Assembly: GCF_000829435.1 (NCBI RefSeq)
Contig: NZ_JXRP01000009.1
Coordinates: forward strand, 186,001-250,000
Length of the DNA: 64,000 bases
Direction of reading: 5' to 3'
From: Jeotgalibacillus soli
Lineage (GTDB): Bacteria > Bacillota > Bacilli > Bacillales > Jeotgalibacillaceae
Under the pieces are notes generated by a model that was given only the letters and a program-made list of their open reading frames with translations, was not told where the DNA came from and did not search any database. A program made the translations under genes and the position numbers. Positions within the stretch are counted from its first letter, which is position 1. Every line of letters begins with the position of its first letter. Positions 16,397 to 26,247 of this stretch are shown here, piece by piece.

Positions 16397-17680
16397 ATGA
16401 CAAATCGTCAAGAGCAAGCGCAGCAACTAGCAGAAAGCTGGAAAGCAGATCGTTGGAATGGGGTTGAACGCCCATACAGTGCAGAGGATGTAATTAGGCT
16501 TAGAGGCTCTGTTGTCATAGAGCAAACACTGGCTCGCATGGGATCTGAAAGACTTTGGGAGCTTGTAAATACGGATGATTATGTAAATGCACTCGGCGCG
16601 TTAACTGGCAACCAAGCAATGCAGCAAGTTAAAGCGGGTCTAAAAGCTATTTATCTTAGCGGCTGGCAAGTAGCAGCTGATGCCAATCTATCAGGAAATA
16701 TGTATCCTGACCAGAGTCTATATCCTGCTAATAGCGTACCGCAGGTAGTAAAACGAATTAATCAAACCCTTCAAAGAGCAGATCAAATTCAGCAAGCGGA
16801 GGGTAAAGGAGATACATATTGGTATGCTCCTATCGTAGCGGATATGGAAGCGGGTTTTGGCGGGAATTTAAATGTATTTGAACTGACAAAATCAATGATT
16901 GAAGCAGGGGCAGGGGGGGTTCATTTAGAAGATCAGCTTTCCTCGGAGAAAAAATGCGGCCATCTTGGCGGGAAGGTATTGCTGCCAACACAGACTGCAG
17001 TGAAAAATCTAATCTCAGCACGACTTGCTGCTGATGTAATGGGTGTACCAACGATTATTATTGCTAGGACGGACGCGAACGCAGCGGATTTGATCACGAG
17101 TGATGTTGACCCATACGATCAGCCTTTCATTACTGGAGAGAGAACGGCTGAAGGCTTCTTCCGCACAAACGATGGGCTTGACCAGGCCATTGCACGGGGA
17201 CTTGCATACGCCCCATATGCGGATATGATCTGGTGTGAAACATCGGAACCGAATATTGATGAAGCAAGACGTTTTGCAGAAGCGATTCATGAAAAATTCC
17301 CTGGAAAGCTTTTGGCCTATAACTGCTCTCCGTCCTTTAACTGGAAGAAAAAACTCGATCAAGAAACGATCGCCTCCTTCCAAAATCAGCTTGGCGAGAT
17401 GGGCTACAAATTCCAGTTCGTTACACTTGCTGGCTTCCACGCATTGAATCATGGCATGTTTGAACTGGCTCGCGGCTATAAAGAAAGAGGGATGGCCGCG
17501 TATTCTGAGCTTCAAGAGGCCGAATTTGCATCTGAAGAAAATGGCTACACAGCAACACGCCATCAGCGCGAAGTAGGTACCGGCTACTTTGACGAAGTAT
17601 CCATGGTTATCACTGGCGGAACTTCCTCGACAACCGCGCTGTCAGGTTCAACGGAAACGGAACAATTCCAAAAAGCATAA
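16397..17680 (+). CDS. aceA: Isocitrate lyase
   Basis: 427 residues from ATG 16397, seven bases after AAGGGAGAG (16382-16390); in-frame starts at 16358 and 16391 are worse placed. The active-site loop KKCGHLGGK with catalytic Cys is intact, preceded by [31 protein letters not shown], and the C-terminal helix with [12 protein letters not shown] is present. It cleaves isocitrate to succinate and glyoxylate, the latter used by the malate synthase encoded upstream. Length fits bacterial tetrameric enzymes. A hairpin terminator follows. Confidence 0.96.
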   Translation: MTNRQEQAQQLAESWKADRWNGVERPYSAEDVIRLRGSVVIEQTLARMGSERLWELVNTDDYVNALGALTGNQAMQQVKAGLKAIYLSGWQVAADANLSGNMYPDQSLYPANSVPQVVKRINQTLQRADQIQQAEGKGDTYWYAPIVADMEAGFGGNLNVFELTKSMIEAGAGGVHLEDQLSSEKKCGHLGGKVLLPTQTAVKNLISARLAADVMGVPTIIIARTDANAADLITSDVDPYDQPFITGERTAEGFFRTNDGLDQAIARGLAYAPYADMIWCETSEPNIDEARRFAEAIHEKFPGKLLAYNCSPSFNWKKKLDQETIASFQNQLGEMGYKFQFVTLAGFHALNHGMFELARGYKERGMAAYSELQEAEFASEENGYTATRHQREVGTGYFDEVSMVITGGTSSTTALSGSTETEQFQKA

Positions 17681-17685
17681 CTTTT

Positions 17686-17720
17686 AAAAAATGGCCTGGT
17701 CTTGTGACCAGGCCATTTTT
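17686..17720 (+). terminator. Terminator of isocitrate lyase gene
   Basis: AAAAATGGCCTGGTC, loop TTGT, GACCAGGCCATTTTT; 15-base perfect stem. Confidence 0.92.
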
Positions 17721-17775
17721 GTGGTTTACATTATTAGTAGTACACTTCACTTTTCCTAGGAAGGCAATGAATGGC

Positions 17776-19698
17776 TTATTTCATATTGCTGTATTCGTTA
17801 GATTTATCTTGAACAGGATCATTATCCTTAACGAAATTAATTAATTGATTTGCCGAAAGACGTATGCTAAACAGATAACCTTGCATTTGATCGCAGCCAT
17901 TTTTTTGTAAGTGCTGTGCTTGTTCTTCCGTTTCTGCCCCTTCGGCTATTACACTAAGGTTGATGCTTTTAGCCATTGAGATAATAGCAGTTATGATGGA
18001 TTGGCTTTCTCTATTGTGAAGGTTTTACACAAAGGACTGATCAATTTTCAACATATCTACGGGTAATTGGCTAATGTAATTCAAGGAAGAAACCCCCGTC
18101 CCAAAATCATCGATTGAAATAGATATGCCTAGTTTTCTAAGCTTGAATAGAATTTGAATACTCTTATCTACTTCATGCATCATTGCTCCCTCTGTTATTT
18201 CTAATTCCAATAACCCAGGATCCAGATTTTTTTCGTTGAATATCGTTGAAACGACGTCTACGAAGCTGTCTTGTTCTAATTGCCGGGGAGATATGTTTAC
18301 AGACACTTGAAGAGAAATATCCTCTTCTATTTCCCGCTTTTTCACTTCCTTGCAGGCTGTTTCCAGCACCGATTTTCCGATTAGAATAATGTTCCCTGTT
18401 TCTTCTGCAATAGGCATGAATTTTGAAAATGGAATGAAACCAAGATTTTTATTGTTCCAGCGAATGAGAGCTTCAACACCACTGATCTGATTTGTCAGGC
18501 TGTTTATTTTTGGCTGCTAGACCAACTCAAATTTGTTGTGCTCAATTGCAATCAGCATTTCAGTTTCAATCGCTAATCTGTCTTAAAGCCTTTCCTCCAT
18601 GAGGTCATTATAAATGATGGCGTTATTGCCTTGATTTTTAGCGGAGTACATAGCCATATCTGCCCGCTTTAGCAGGGTGTCGATATTCAGTCCATGAACG
18701 GGATAAATGGAAATACCGATACTAAGAGATATATAAATATCGCGGTTTTCGATCTCAACTGGCTTTTTAAAGTGTTCAAAGATACGGCCGGCTGTATGGA
18801 GTACATCTTCATCTTTTTTAACATTAGGTATCAAAATAGTGAATTCATCCCCGCTCAATCGATAAGTGTTGAAGTCATATTCAGCGGAATTTGCAAATTC
18901 TCTTAAACGTTTTGTGAATAACTGTAATAATAAATCCCCAGCTTTATGCCCTAATGTATCATTAATTGTTTTGAAACGATCCATATCAATAAATAGGATG
19001 GCAAACATGGAATTCTTTTTATTAGCAGAAATCATAACTGAATCTAAATCGTTAATAAACGCTCTTCTGTTGGGGAGGCTGGTTAATTCATCCTGATACG
19101 CCATTTGATACATGATTTGTTCTAATTCATTCCTTTGGGTAATATCTCTAACAATCGTCATGATCGCTTTTTTTCCCTTAAAATAAATCTGTTTAAATCG
19201 CAATTCTACTGTTAATTGTTCTCCTGTTAGTGAAATCATCTGACATTCTGCCGTAAACAAGGCATCATTTGTCAGCATCGCTTTATTAATATTGTTTTTT
19301 GCATGGTTATGGTCAGCAGGTGATAATAAATCCATAATATTTCTACCTATTAATTCTTCCCGGTGTGCTGCTCCAAGTACCTTTACACCTGATCCGTTGA
19401 TAAAAATGATCTCCTTGTTTTGGTGAACCCAAATAGGGTCAGGAGAAAAATCAAGCAAATGAAGGTAGCTTGCTTCATTTGCTTTTACGATTCGTTCCAT
19501 TATTCTTTCGATAACAAAAATCATAAAAATAAGCAGTCCTAAAAAAAGTAAGAGTCCATTGTTATAAACTTCATCAATTCCTTCAGGGACAAGATTGAGT
19601 CTGAGTATGCTTTCGTCTTTTGCATCTAATATAAAAGCGATTGCTAACACAATATAAATGATTCTTCTTGTGTTTTTAAAAAATGTGTATGTAAACAT
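17776..19698 (-). pseudogene. PAS-GGDEF-EAL cyclic-di-GMP protein broken by three in-frame stops
   Basis: Reading the minus strand from ATG 19698 (after GGAG; in-frame upstream ATG at 19752 lacks a site): two membrane helices, a PAS domain (LLDFSPDPIWVHQNKEIIFING), a GGDEF domain with SGDEF in place of GGDEF, then TAA at 18583-18585. The same frame continues into a full EAL domain, interrupted by TAG at 18517-18519 just before QPKINSLTNQISGVEALIRW and by TAA at 18025-18027 in LKIDQSFV-stop-NLHNRESQS, ending at 17776. There are no frameshifts. The GGDEF part could still be made as a 371-residue cyclase; the phosphodiesterase part is lost unless stops are read through. Confidence 0.85.
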
Positions 19699-19942
19699 GT
19701 AATGGACTCCATTCTTTTTTTGAACTAATAGACTGCCGAAATTGAAATTCATTTTAAGTAGTTGTCATTAATATCGGAAAATATTAGAAAATTTAAATAT
19801 GTATGGTATTTTCAATACATACGATTAAGCCTAGTGGAAAAAATAGCATTTTGCCAGAATGAAATACTTAATCAACAGCATTATTTTGTAAAAGATATTT
19901 ATTAAATCCAATTTGTGAACAGAAGACCAACAATAACTGGAT

Positions 19943-19956
19943 TGAAACCGGTTACA
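19943..19956. promoter_or_regulatory. cre box (CcpA), PTS operon
   Basis: TGAAACCGGTTACA fits the cre consensus TGWAANCGNTNWCA at every defined position, 49 bases before the PTS regulator start. Confidence 0.65.
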
Positions 19957-20004
19957 AAAATAACAATAAAGAGAGTAGAATAGAAAGCAAGGGGAGGAGC
20001 GAAT

Positions 20005-22041
20005 ATGTATCTAACAGAACGAGGACGAACGATTCTCAATCGACTGATATACTCCAGCAATTTAACAATAGACGGACTTGAACAGACACTGCAGTATTCC
20101 TAAAGAGTCATTCATTATGAGCTTGACCGTATAAATGTTTGGCTGGAATCTGAAAATATTGATCCTGTTCGATACGAAAAACAGCGGCTGATTATCTCTG
20201 ATCGTGTACCAATTATACAGGCTGTGAAAAAGTTGACTCCCAGCCAAGTGATATGGAATGAAAATGAACGAATTCTCATCATTGCTCTTTATACAGCCAT
20301 CTCTAATGAAGAACTGTCTCTATTACATTATCAAGGTCTGCTTAGGGTATCACGAAACACGGCTATTCAAGACTTAAAAAGCTTTAAAAAAGTGGCAGCT
20401 CACGCCAATGTAGAATTTATTTATTCTCGAATAAAAGGTTACTGTTTTTCAGGGGACTCATTTGCGATTCACAAGTTCCTTTATAGAGTAGTGCGACAGG
20501 TACTGAAATTATCATCATATCGGGAGCTTCTGCAAGAGATATGTGTGAACCCTCTGCCTGCGATTGAAGATGATTTAGAAAAAGTGAAAAAAGTGGAACG
20601 CTTGATCGGAAAACGTTTTACAGATGATCAATTGCTATTGCTATCGGTGTTCAGTAACCTGCTGGAACAAATGGTAGAAAAAAGCTTTTTGCATGATGAA
20701 CAACCCATTTTACCACCTGCGTCTACTCAAAATAGAGTATTAATTGATGCAATGAAAATTCTTGTGCCTAATCGAAAAGCAGCTTGGCCTATTGTTATGT
20801 TATCTCTTGAAAGTGCCAATCTTTTAGAAGCATCTAATTTAGAACCAAATGATTCAGAGATGAAAGAAGAGATCAGAAAAGTTGTAGAAGAATTTGAACG
20901 TCTAAGCTGCATAAAGTTTCAAAATCGAGAAGTTCTTTTAGAGAAGCTTTATTTGCATGTCAAACCAGCGGTGTATCGTATTAAGCATGGAGTCCCTGTA
21001 TTCAATGATTTAGTTCATATTGTCGAAAGTGATAAACATGCTCTTCATGTTCTTACAAGTCGTGCCATACAATCATTTGAGAAATGGCTGGGTACTGACA
21101 TCCCGGACGAAGAGAAAATTTATTGGACAATTTATTTTGGAAGCAGTTTGCAGAGCCAGGGCAGTGATTTTGAAAATAGAAAACAAGCAATTGTCATTTG
21201 TCCAAGCGGAACAAGCGTTTCACAGATGCTTCATGGTACGCTGCAGAAAATGTTTCCGGATCTCTTTTTTCTTCCGCCCATCGCGATACGGGATTTAAAA
21301 AAACATGAGCCGTTTGTAGATATCATTTTTTCTACTGTTCCCATACTTACAGAAAAAATGTTTTATCTAGTGGATCCTTTCCCGCAGCAATCAGAACGCA
21401 ATGCCCTTTTGCATCAAGTGAGGACGGGGATGAATAGAGGAATTGGGCATGAATTTACACTGAAGGGAATTGTCGATATTGTAAAGAAATTCTCAACAGT
21501 GCATGAAGAAAAACAGCTTCATCAAGAGCTTGAGCAACTAATATGGCCAAAAGAAAAAAATGATGCAAGGAGGGAGTATCAGCCAATGCTGAATGAACTT
21601 ATAACAAAGGACTCAATATCTTTTCATGACGAGGTCCATACATGGGAAGAAGCAATTCAGCTCGCTGCTCAGCCGCTGCTTAAAGCAAACAAAATAAAAG
21701 AATCGTATATAAATGCCATGATTGATAACGTGAATGAATTTGGTCCTTACATTGTTCTTATGCCTGGTGTAGCGGTTCCGCATGCAAGACCAGAAGACGG
21801 TGCAGTTGAGATTGGAATGAGTTATTTAAGACTTGAAAAGCCAGTCCTTTTTCCTAAAGAAAAAAATGTTCAATTATTATTTGTTTTGTCCGCAGTTGAT
21901 CAAACAACGCACCTTAAGGCGTTATCACAGCTGACTTACCTGCTAAGTGATGAACAAAGTATAGAGAAATTAAAAAGTTCTACAGATATGAATGAAGTGA
22001 ATTCCATTTTAATAAAATTTTCTGAGGAGGAATCAACATGA
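20005..22041 (+). pseudogene. PRD-containing PTS transcriptional activator with one in-frame TAA
   Basis: An ATG at 20005 behind GGGGAGGAG opens MYLTERGRTILNRLIYSSNLTIDGLEQTLQYS, then TAA at 20101-20103, then the same frame continues RVIHYELDRINVWLE and on to 22041 (679 codons in all). This is the MtlR/LicR-type layout: N-terminal winged helix, second HTH (SRNTAIQDLKSF), PRD domains, a IIB-like domain (VICPSGTSVSQML) and a C-terminal IIA domain (VLMPGVAVPHARPEDGA with the phospho-His). The stop cuts the first DNA-binding domain. A GTG at 20224 could restart a 605-residue form without that domain. The gene overlaps the IIB gene by four bases, so it was the operon's first gene. Confidence 0.78.
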
Positions 22042-22304
22042 AAAAAATAATGGTGGTTTGCGGTAATGGCTTAGGATCAAGCTTTATTATGGAGCTTAAT
22101 GTCAAAAAAGCGTTAGATCAGCTGGGCAAAGAAGCAGAGGTAGATCATACAGATCTTACAACAGCGCGTACAGCAGAAGCAGATATTTTTGTCGTTGCAC
22201 AGGATCTTTTGGAGAATTTAGACGATGGCGTTCGAACAATTGTCGGATTAGAAAACATGATGAACATCGAGGAGATTAAATTAAAAATTGATGGTTACCT
22301 TTAA
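22038..22304 (+). CDS. PTS IIB component, ascorbate (SgaB/UlaB) type
   Basis: 88 residues, MKKIMVVCGNGLGSSFIMELN: Cys8 in the P-loop is the phosphocysteine of small stand-alone IIB proteins. It passes phosphate from the IIA domain (here at the end of the regulator) to the sugar carried by IIC. ATGA overlap with the regulator gene; the IIC gene begins 45 bases later. Belongs to the ascorbate-type group by pairing with a UlaA-like IIC, but the sugar may differ. Confidence 0.88.
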   Translation: MKKIMVVCGNGLGSSFIMELNVKKALDQLGKEAEVDHTDLTTARTAEADIFVVAQDLLENLDDGVRTIVGLENMMNIEEIKLKIDGYL

Positions 22305-22349
22305 TTTGCTTACCAAATAAAGTTCAATAGGAAAAGGGGGTCGGTTTTA

Positions 22350-23612
22350 GTGTTGGATATTCTAATGAATGACATTCTTGCAACGCCTGCAATATTAGTT
22401 GGATTATTTGCTCTTATTGGTCTTTTACTTCAGAAAAAGGATGCATCCTCAATCATATCGGGTACATTAAAAACAATCATGGGCTTTGTCATCATCGGAG
22501 CTGGAGCAGGAGTAATCATCGGGGCTTTAACAATCTTCGGGAGGATGTTTGATCATGCATTTTCCATTGATGGCGTAATTCCGAATAATGAAGCGATTGT
22601 GGCAGTGGCTCAAGATGCATTTGGCACAGAAACAGCCATGATTATGGTTTTTGGAATGATTGCAAACATTATTTTTGCTCGAATTACAAAATTTAAGTAT
22701 ATTTTTTTAACAGGTCACCACACCTTATTTATGGCGTGTCTCTTAGCAGCAACTCTTTCTGTTGGCGGATTAGATGGTTTTATGCTCGTAGTTGTAGGCT
22801 CCATTTTACTTGGACTTTGTATGGTTTTATTCCCTGCTTTGGTGCAGCCTTATGTGCGTCAAATTACAGGAAGTGATGATTTTGCAATTGGTCACTTTGG
22901 TTCTGTCGGTTATTTTGTTGCAGGAACGATAGGCAAATATTTCGGAAATAAAGAAAAAACAACGGAACAAATTAAAGTTCCTAAACAGCTTGGTTTTTTG
23001 CGTGACACTTCAGTAGCTGTATCTCTTACCATGACAATCATCTTTATTGTTGTGGCTTTATTTGCAGGTCAATCTTATATCGAGAGTGAGCTTTCTGCTG
23101 GTTCTAACTTCATTGTATTTTCACTCATTCAAGCGATTACGTTTGCTGCAGGTGTTTACATTGTCCTTGCAGGTGTAAGAATGCTGATTTCAGAAATTGT
23201 TCCAGCATTTAAAGGAATTGCAGATAAGCTGGTACCAAATGCCAAGCCTGCATTAGATTGTCCAACAGTCTTTCCATTTGCACCAAACGCTGTCATTATC
23301 GGGTTCTTGGCCAGCTTTTTAGCAGGAATTATTTCTATGTTTTTACTCCCATTATTCGGTTTAAAAATCATTGTTCCCGGACTGGTGCCGCACTTCTTTA
23401 CTGGTGCAGCAGCAGGCGTGTTTGGAAATGCGACTGGTGGAAGGCGCGGAGCAATCCTTGGAGCAGTTGCCAATGGGATCTTAATCAGTTTCCTTCCAGC
23501 TATTTTGCTGCCCCTTTTAGGAACATTAGGATTTGAAAATACAACTTTTGGTGATTCTGACTTTGCGATCGTTGGCATTCTTGTCAGCCTTGTTGCAAGT
23601 CTATTCGATTAA
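22350..23612 (+). CDS. PTS IIC component, ascorbate (SgaT/UlaA) family
   Basis: 420 residues with about ten membrane helices and UlaA-type blocks (ILATPAILVGLFALIGLLLQKK, GADFAIGHFGSVGYF-like DDFAIGHFGSVGYFVAGTIGKYFGN, PHFFTGAAAGVFGNATGGRRGA). Starts at GTG 22350 after AGGGGG. It transports and phosphorylates a sugar acid or similar together with the IIB protein. Ascorbate catabolic genes (UlaD/E/F) are absent and the neighbouring convergent operon handles dihydroxyacetone, so the real substrate is open. A terminator shared with dhaM lies between. Confidence 0.87.
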   Translation: MLDILMNDILATPAILVGLFALIGLLLQKKDASSIISGTLKTIMGFVIIGAGAGVIIGALTIFGRMFDHAFSIDGVIPNNEAIVAVAQDAFGTETAMIMVFGMIANIIFARITKFKYIFLTGHHTLFMACLLAATLSVGGLDGFMLVVVGSILLGLCMVLFPALVQPYVRQITGSDDFAIGHFGSVGYFVAGTIGKYFGNKEKTTEQIKVPKQLGFLRDTSVAVSLTMTIIFIVVALFAGQSYIESELSAGSNFIVFSLIQAITFAAGVYIVLAGVRMLISEIVPAFKGIADKLVPNAKPALDCPTVFPFAPNAVIIGFLASFLAGIISMFLLPLFGLKIIVPGLVPHFFTGAAAGVFGNATGGRRGAILGAVANGILISFLPAILLPLLGTLGFENTTFGDSDFAIVGILVSLVASLFD

Positions 23613-23681
23613 TAATGATTCAGAGCTTTTCAATAGAAGTGAAGTGCCTGCCTAATAGGGGACAGGTGCTTGCCATAAGAC

Positions 23682-23714
23682 AAAAAGACATATCTCTAGA
23701 AGATGTGTCTTTTT
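23682..23714. terminator. Bidirectional terminator between PTS IIC and dhaM
   Basis: AAAAAGACA...ATCT and AGAT...TGTCTTTTT arms with a short CTAG-type loop; A-run on the left and T-run on the right serve both convergent units. Confidence 0.8.
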
Positions 23715-23725
23715 GTCTATTTCAA

Positions 23726-24112
23726 TTATTCATTTATTACAGTGAACTGCTTTTGAATTCCTTCTATGATATCGTGCAGCCGTTTCCCGATACCTGCTTC
23801 AACCGTGCCTATATAAGCACCTTCTATCAGTGGAGCCTCAACGAGATAGGCGTTATCCTTTCCTGCTAACTCGATCGCAAGCTCAGCGTTCATCTTTGCA
23901 GATCCTAGATCGTAAAACAGTAAGACGCCTTCGCCGGAATCTGCTTTTTCTATTGCTTGCAGGATTTTGTCAAGGCTTGTTCCAATGCCTCCCTCATCTG
24001 TACCGCCAGCCAATTCAATGGCAACGTTCTGTTCTACTTGACGTAGCAGCTCGTAAAGCCCTTCGGCAATTTTATCACTGTGGGAAATAAGGACAATTCC
24101 TACTGCGCTCAT
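23726..24112 (-). CDS. dhaM: PTS-dependent dihydroxyacetone kinase, phosphotransfer subunit DhaM
   Basis: 128 residues, the short single-domain form. MSAVGIVLISHSDKIAEGLYELL carries the phospho-His (His11) of the mannose-type EIIA fold, and GGTDEGGIGTSLDKILQAI follows. It receives phosphate from HPr and re-phosphorylates ADP bound to DhaL. Last gene of dhaK-dhaL-dhaM on the minus strand, adjoining the dhaL stop. The HPr- and EI-like domains found in the E. coli protein are absent, as usual in Firmicutes. Confidence 0.92.
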   Translation of the reverse strand: MSAVGIVLISHSDKIAEGLYELLRQVEQNVAIELAGGTDEGGIGTSLDKILQAIEKADSGEGVLLFYDLGSAKMNAELAIELAGKDNAYLVEAPLIEGAYIGTVEAGIGKRLHDIIEGIQKQFTVINE

Positions 24113-24736
24113 TTATTCGCCACGCTCCTTTAAAATCTCGGCTAATGCAGCGAATAGATAGTAAGTTGAAGCAGCTCCAGCATCCATATGCCCGACGGAT
24201 TTTTCCTTATAATACGCTGCACGGCCTTTGTTTGCCTGCATATCTTTGGTTTTTTCCTTTGCATCCGCCAGCTTTTCAATCCATTCATCTGGCTGTACAT
24301 CGGATTGAACTTGCAGATACGCTGTAAAAGGTCCCCAGACATCGATCATCGTTTTATCTGATTCTTCCGCTTTCCCGCGCATTTTTAGTGAGTCCGTCGC
24401 TTCACTCATCGCCTCTTTGAATTGGTCGAATGAGATGGTCTCTGCACCTTTTGTAGAGGAGGAAAGCTTTAGAAAAGCGGATCCGTAGAGGGGCCCGGAA
24501 GCTCCGCCAATTTTGGATAAAAGGGTCATGGCTGCATCTTTTAATGCATCGCTTGGCGTGGCATATGAACCAGCTTGCAGTTTTTCTGCTGCCGCTTGGA
24601 ATCCTCTTGCCATATTGATGCCGTGGTCGCCGTCTCCAATTACTTGATCGAGTTCTGTTAATTCATCCTTCTTTTCTTGAAAAACGCTATTAGCTCGTTC
24701 AATCCATTGAATCGTTTCTTGTGTCGTTAGATTCAT
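24113..24736 (-). CDS. dhaL: Dihydroxyacetone kinase subunit DhaL
   Basis: 207 residues from ATG 24736, eight bases after AGAAGGTG; a GTG three codons earlier is less likely. The Mg-ADP site Asp cluster is in LDQVIGDGDHGINMARGF, and KIGGASGPLYGSAFL and the C-terminal GRAAYYKEKSVGHMDAGAAS are typical. It holds ADP as a cofactor and transfers phosphate to dihydroxyacetone on DhaK. Separated from dhaK by a 200-base dispersed repeat, an unusual interruption of this operon. Confidence 0.93.
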   Translation of the reverse strand: MNLTTQETIQWIERANSVFQEKKDELTELDQVIGDGDHGINMARGFQAAAEKLQAGSYATPSDALKDAAMTLLSKIGGASGPLYGSAFLKLSSSTKGAETISFDQFKEAMSEATDSLKMRGKAEESDKTMIDVWGPFTAYLQVQSDVQPDEWIEKLADAKEKTKDMQANKGRAAYYKEKSVGHMDAGAASTYYLFAALAEILKERGE

Positions 24737-24789
24737 CGTAAGCACCTTCTATTCTCTTTGTTAATCAAGTAGTTTTTAAGCTTAGCTAT

Positions 24790-24962
24790 ATTAAAGTTCA
24801 TTGTTGATTTTTGCACAGCGTTGATTGGAACGGATACACGAGACTCCTGCGGGCTGAAGCGGGACAGGTGAGACTCAAGCAGGTGCGTCTGCGACCTGGG
24901 AGGCTCACCGCCCTCATCGCGGAAAGCGTGCGCCTGGAGCGAAAATCAACAGACATGTTTTA
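24790..24962. repeat. Long copy of dispersed palindromic repeat between dhaK and dhaL
   Basis: Begins TTAAAGTTCATTGTTGATT, includes GAGACTCCTGCGGGCTGAAGC and GGAGGCTCACCGCCC, and ends CCTGGAGCGAAAATCAACAG-ACATG. Much richer in GC than flanking DNA and imperfectly self-complementary (GTGAGACT...GGGAGGCTCAC). Related copies are at 15734 (interior missing) and 27591. Its right edge includes the TAA stop of dhaK. Resembles GC-rich intergenic repeats scattered in many Bacillaceae genomes. Confidence 0.75.
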
Positions 24963-25946
24963 AAATCCTGGTGCATCGCAAGGCGCCTGCAATAATTCAT
25001 ATAGCTGATCATCTAACCGGAGCAATGTTAGAGAGCATCCAGCCATTTCAAAAGCAGTCATATAATTGCCAACATACGTTTTTGTCATATGAAGTCCTTT
25101 TTCTTTTAGCAGCTCCTGGATTTTTCTGTTTACAATATATAATTCCATTAGCGGTGTTGCGCCAAGTCCATTTACCATTACGGCTACATGATCGCCTGTT
25201 TTAAACACTCCTTCTTCCAAAATTGGCTGAAGCAGCTTTTCAGCAACCTCATCCGCTGATTTTAATTCTTCACGCTCTAATCCGGGCTCTCCATGAATCC
25301 CCATCCCCATTTCCATCTCATTGTCGCCAAGAACAAAGCTTGGTTTGCCGTTTCCGGGAACAATACATGGTGATAAAGCCATACCCATGGAGCGAACCTG
25401 CTGCACAACTTTTTCTGCTGCTGCATGTACCTCCTGCAACGAGGCGCCTGTTTCGGCGAGGGCACCCGCAATCTTGTGTACAAAAATGGTCCCGGCAATT
25501 CCTCGTCTGCCTGTTGTATAGGTGCTATCTTCAACCGCTACGTCGTCATTTACAATGACTTTTTCTACGGTGATTCCTTCTGCTTCTGCTAACTCAGCCG
25601 CCATTTCAAAATTCATTACGTCTCCGCTATAGTTTTTAATAACGAGGAGAACGCCTGCTCCTGAATCAGCTGCTTTAATGGCTTCTAAAACTTGATCGGG
25701 ACCAGGGGATGTGAATGCTTCTCCTGCTACAGCGGCATCTAACATACCCTTCCCGACATACCCAGCATGAGCTGGCTCATGACCGCTTCCGCCACCGCTT
25801 ACAATACCAACTTTTCCGTTCGTCTTCTGCTTTCTCACAATGACGGTTGTGTCTGGAAGCAATTCCACCTCATTTGGATAAGCCGCTACAATCCCTTGTA
25901 CCATCTCTAGTACAACATCTGATGGATGATTGATTAGTTTTTTCAT
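24960..25946 (-). CDS. dhaK: Dihydroxyacetone kinase, substrate-binding subunit DhaK
   Basis: 328 residues from ATG 25946, preceded by AAAGGAAG; an in-frame ATG at 25988 is too far upstream. The covalent substrate-binding His lies in MGMGIHGEPG, and VGIVSGGGSGHEPAHAGYVGKGMLDAAVAGEAFTSP is the N-terminal core. DhaK holds dihydroxyacetone for phosphorylation to DHAP. First gene of the operon; a cre-like box overlaps the region upstream. The stop codon TAA lies at the boundary of the inserted repeat, so the C-terminal residues may have been altered by that insertion. Confidence 0.94.
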   Translation of the reverse strand: MKKLINHPSDVVLEMVQGIVAAYPNEVELLPDTTVIVRKQKTNGKVGIVSGGGSGHEPAHAGYVGKGMLDAAVAGEAFTSPGPDQVLEAIKAADSGAGVLLVIKNYSGDVMNFEMAAELAEAEGITVEKVIVNDDVAVEDSTYTTGRRGIAGTIFVHKIAGALAETGASLQEVHAAAEKVVQQVRSMGMALSPCIVPGNGKPSFVLGDNEMEMGMGIHGEPGLEREELKSADEVAEKLLQPILEEGVFKTGDHVAVMVNGLGATPLMELYIVNRKIQELLKEKGLHMTKTYVGNYMTAFEMAGCSLTLLRLDDQLYELLQAPCDAPGF

Positions 25947-25973
25947 ATTTTTCTTCCTTTCGATTGGTAAAGT

Positions 25974-25987
25974 TGAAAGCGTATACA
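25974..25987. promoter_or_regulatory. cre-like box before dhaK
   Basis: TGAAAGCGTATACA differs from the cre consensus at one position. It lies 28 bases upstream of the dhaK start codon, consistent with catabolite repression. Confidence 0.5.
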
Positions 25988-26155
25988 CTATCTATTGTTG
26001 TCCCAAACACTAAAATTTTCAAGTGTTTTGCATTGAAAAAAATGTAATTAACTAGATTTCAAACATATGAGAAAAGTTTGATTATGGATTGACTTTTCAA
26101 CGTTTTGTCATACATGGTTGCTATTTACTATTTTAGTAAAATAGAATTATAGTTA

Positions 26156-26207
26156 TTGAACTATTTAGAATAGATGATATAATTAATATGGAATGACAAC
26201 GCTTACA
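26156..26207 (+). promoter_or_regulatory. Promoter and cre-like box of formaldehyde dehydrogenase gene
   Basis: TTGAAC (26156-26161), 16 bases, TATAAT (26178-26183): a good vegetative promoter. TGACAACGCTTACA (26194-26207), one mismatch from cre, sits where transcription would begin, the usual place for CcpA repression. Confidence 0.6.
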
Positions 26208-26247
26208 ATAGTCGTTCGCTAACTATTCTTCAGGGGGAGTGATTTGA

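Noticed and set aside
23156..23578. 140-codon minus-strand frame inside the PTS IIC gene
   Set aside because: Composition (Pro/Lys/Ala-rich) is that of an antisense shadow of membrane helices.
24790..24962. Small structured RNA or riboswitch between dhaK and dhaL
   Set aside because: Related sequence occurs at 15734 and 27591 in unrelated contexts, so a dispersed repeat explains it better.
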